This document shows positions 53,513-54,787 of a DNA stretch of 54,787 bases, one piece after another. The stretch's first letter is position 1. The number at the start of each line of letters is the position of its first letter. Source of the stretch: Pseudidiomarina aestuarii (lineage in GTDB: Bacteria > Pseudomonadota > Gammaproteobacteria > Enterobacterales > Alteromonadaceae); assembly GCA_003030745.1 (NCBI GenBank), contig PYVG01000006.1:1-54787 (forward strand), written 5' to 3'. Below the pieces are notes generated by a model. That model was not told the origin of the DNA. It was given only the letters and a program-made list of their open reading frames with translations, and did no database searches. The translations under genes and the position numbers were made by a program.

Positions 53513-54787
53513 TGTATCTCCCCCTCGCGAGCAGCGGTTGCTCGCGGTTTGAGCACCACCAACACCAGTGCGCACAACAACCACATGGTCAGCGCATACA
53601 GTGCCTGCATAGAACTATTGGAACCACTGCTGAGTGCAACAAAGTCTGTCGTCAACGTCGACACTCGCCCACCACCGATTAACAGTGTTGGAACATATTG
53701 AGCAATGCTGACGAGCATTGCCAGTGCGAAGGCCGTTAACAGTGGCACTTTGAGAAGTGGTCGTTTTACTGCCCACCAAGCCCGCCAAAACGAGTAACCA
53801 AAGGTTTGGCTTTGTTGCAGATAGCGTTGTTCAAAACGTTCCTCGGCAGGTAAATATGCTAGTAGTGCATAGGCATATGAAAATGGGACATGTGCCCATG
53901 CCACCCAAAACAGATTCGTGTCCGTCCACGGTATCCACACCAACACTAGAAACACTTGCGGTATGAATAATGGAAGCAGTAACAGCGCCATAGGTATTTT
54001 CTGTTGTCGCGCGCGCTGCCACTCTGCAGTCACAATACACAAGGCCAAACTGATACTCGCCACTACCACCGCTATCCAGAATGCACGCCAAGCTCCCATG
54101 GCTAGGAATAACCATTCATTGTGCCATAGGGTGAAGTCCCACTGTTGTGGTAGCAACGCTGGATAAAACCAGCCGCGACCATGCACCAACGCGACCAGCG
54201 CAACCAACAATAGGATTGCCAGCCCCATAAAAGCTGAGGGCAACACTCGCCCGATTCGGCTAATTTTTAATAGTATCAACTCGCTTTGCGTCACAGCACG
54301 TGACAACAGACGTTGCGCCCAAGTAAACAAAATCCATTCCTGGAGGCGAACCCAACCACACACCAACACAGCTAATAGCGCTAGCACTACGCTACCAACC
54401 ACAGCTAACTGTTGACTGAGCGGATTAAACTGGAGCTGCCATTGCACAACCTGAACAGCTAATGGTGCAGGCGTTTGCGGTGCAGCAAAGAGGGCTAAAT
54501 CAACGACCGTGAGGCTGTATACCGCAACCACACACAATGGTAAGCGCAATCGTTGTACCAATGCGGGGATGACAATGAGCCACCAAGTTCGTGTTTCACT
54601 ATGCCCCTGACTACGACCAATCAATAGCCAGCGCTCCAGTGGTAATTACTGCAACGCTCGCAAAGTCATAAACCACATAAAAGGTAATTCTTTCGCGATC
54701 AAGATAATCCATAAGCTCACTAGGTATTGGCGGTCAAACCATGGCATCCAGGGCGTCTCGACGGGTATCAAACGCCATAACCACCCC
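53509..54787 (-). pseudogene. ABC uptake permease, YnjC/ThiP-like, interrupted by an in-frame stop; 5' end off-window
   Basis: The frame is open from the window edge to a TAA at 54646-54648 and then again to the stop at 53509. Residues either side of the stop read continuously as permease: KELPFMWFMTLRALQ, stop, LPLERWLLIGRSQG. A CAA-to-TAA change would explain it. The second part (371 aa) has eight or so membrane segments. It could restart at a TTG (54624), but this has no clear ribosome site. If the stop is real, the transporter is probably broken unless two parts assemble or readthrough occurs. A sequencing error is possible. Confidence 0.62.

Overview
The window looks like chromosome of a marine gammaproteobacterium of the Alteromonadales, most likely Idiomarinaceae (Idiomarina/Pseudidiomarina type). 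The clues are balanced base composition, many exported peptidases (S9, two M28, one M14), and a housekeeping set (metG, mrp, dcd, rlmI, cstA) with gammaproteobacterial protein sequences. The genus is inferred from general knowledge, not from a search.

Positions 1 to about 16261 are the right part of an integrated element. Its right edge is a 3' fragment of a tRNA-Pro(GGG) gene (about 16213-16261) whose 5' half is missing, so the intact tRNA and the left edge should lie off-window to the left. Reading inward from that edge, all leftward, are a tyrosine integrase, an unknown protein, an AlpA-type regulator and a large primase-helicase (RepB-like primase plus DUF927-type ATPase). This is the backbone of a P4-like satellite or integrative plasmid. 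The rightward cargo is defence-like: a type I restriction-modification operon with an Mrr-family nuclease between hsdM and hsdS (hsdM-mrr-hsdS-hsdR), followed 17 bp later by a compact three-gene set of GHKL ATPase, STAS-like DUF4325 protein and small membrane-anchored protein. That set is the best candidate here for an undescribed system: it resembles a partner-switching module (anti-sigma kinase plus STAS antagonist) with a membrane output. The first 31 bases are an inverted near-copy of part of hsdM fused to the integrase-type repeat, which marks a rearrangement or an assembly chimera.

From 16272 on the window is ordinary chromosome. It holds: an S9 peptidase; a beta-CASP RNase-like protein; a FAN1-type nuclease fused to a DEDDh exonuclease and preceded by a 7-bp tandem repeat; DUF2805 and Excalibur small proteins; an ECF sigma/anti-sigma/YbjQ operon; an ABC exporter; a cstA / small Cys-Cys protein / ArsA-like ATPase cluster; a VTT membrane protein; an M28 peptidase; a quinone-oxidoreductase-like enzyme; and an RND efflux pair behind an AcrR-like operator. 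Then come several small membrane proteins, an M28 lipoprotein peptidase, DUF192 and DUF4382 proteins, a YvcK-like protein and an M14 peptidase.

The right end holds dcd and mrp facing away from metG-rlmI, then a HIT protein, a sterol-desaturase-like protein, and a ynjC-ynjD-ynjF-like cluster. The ynjC-like permease has an in-frame TAA at 54646-54648 and runs off the window. Convergent gene pairs overlap tail to tail at four places, so the chromosome is tightly packed.
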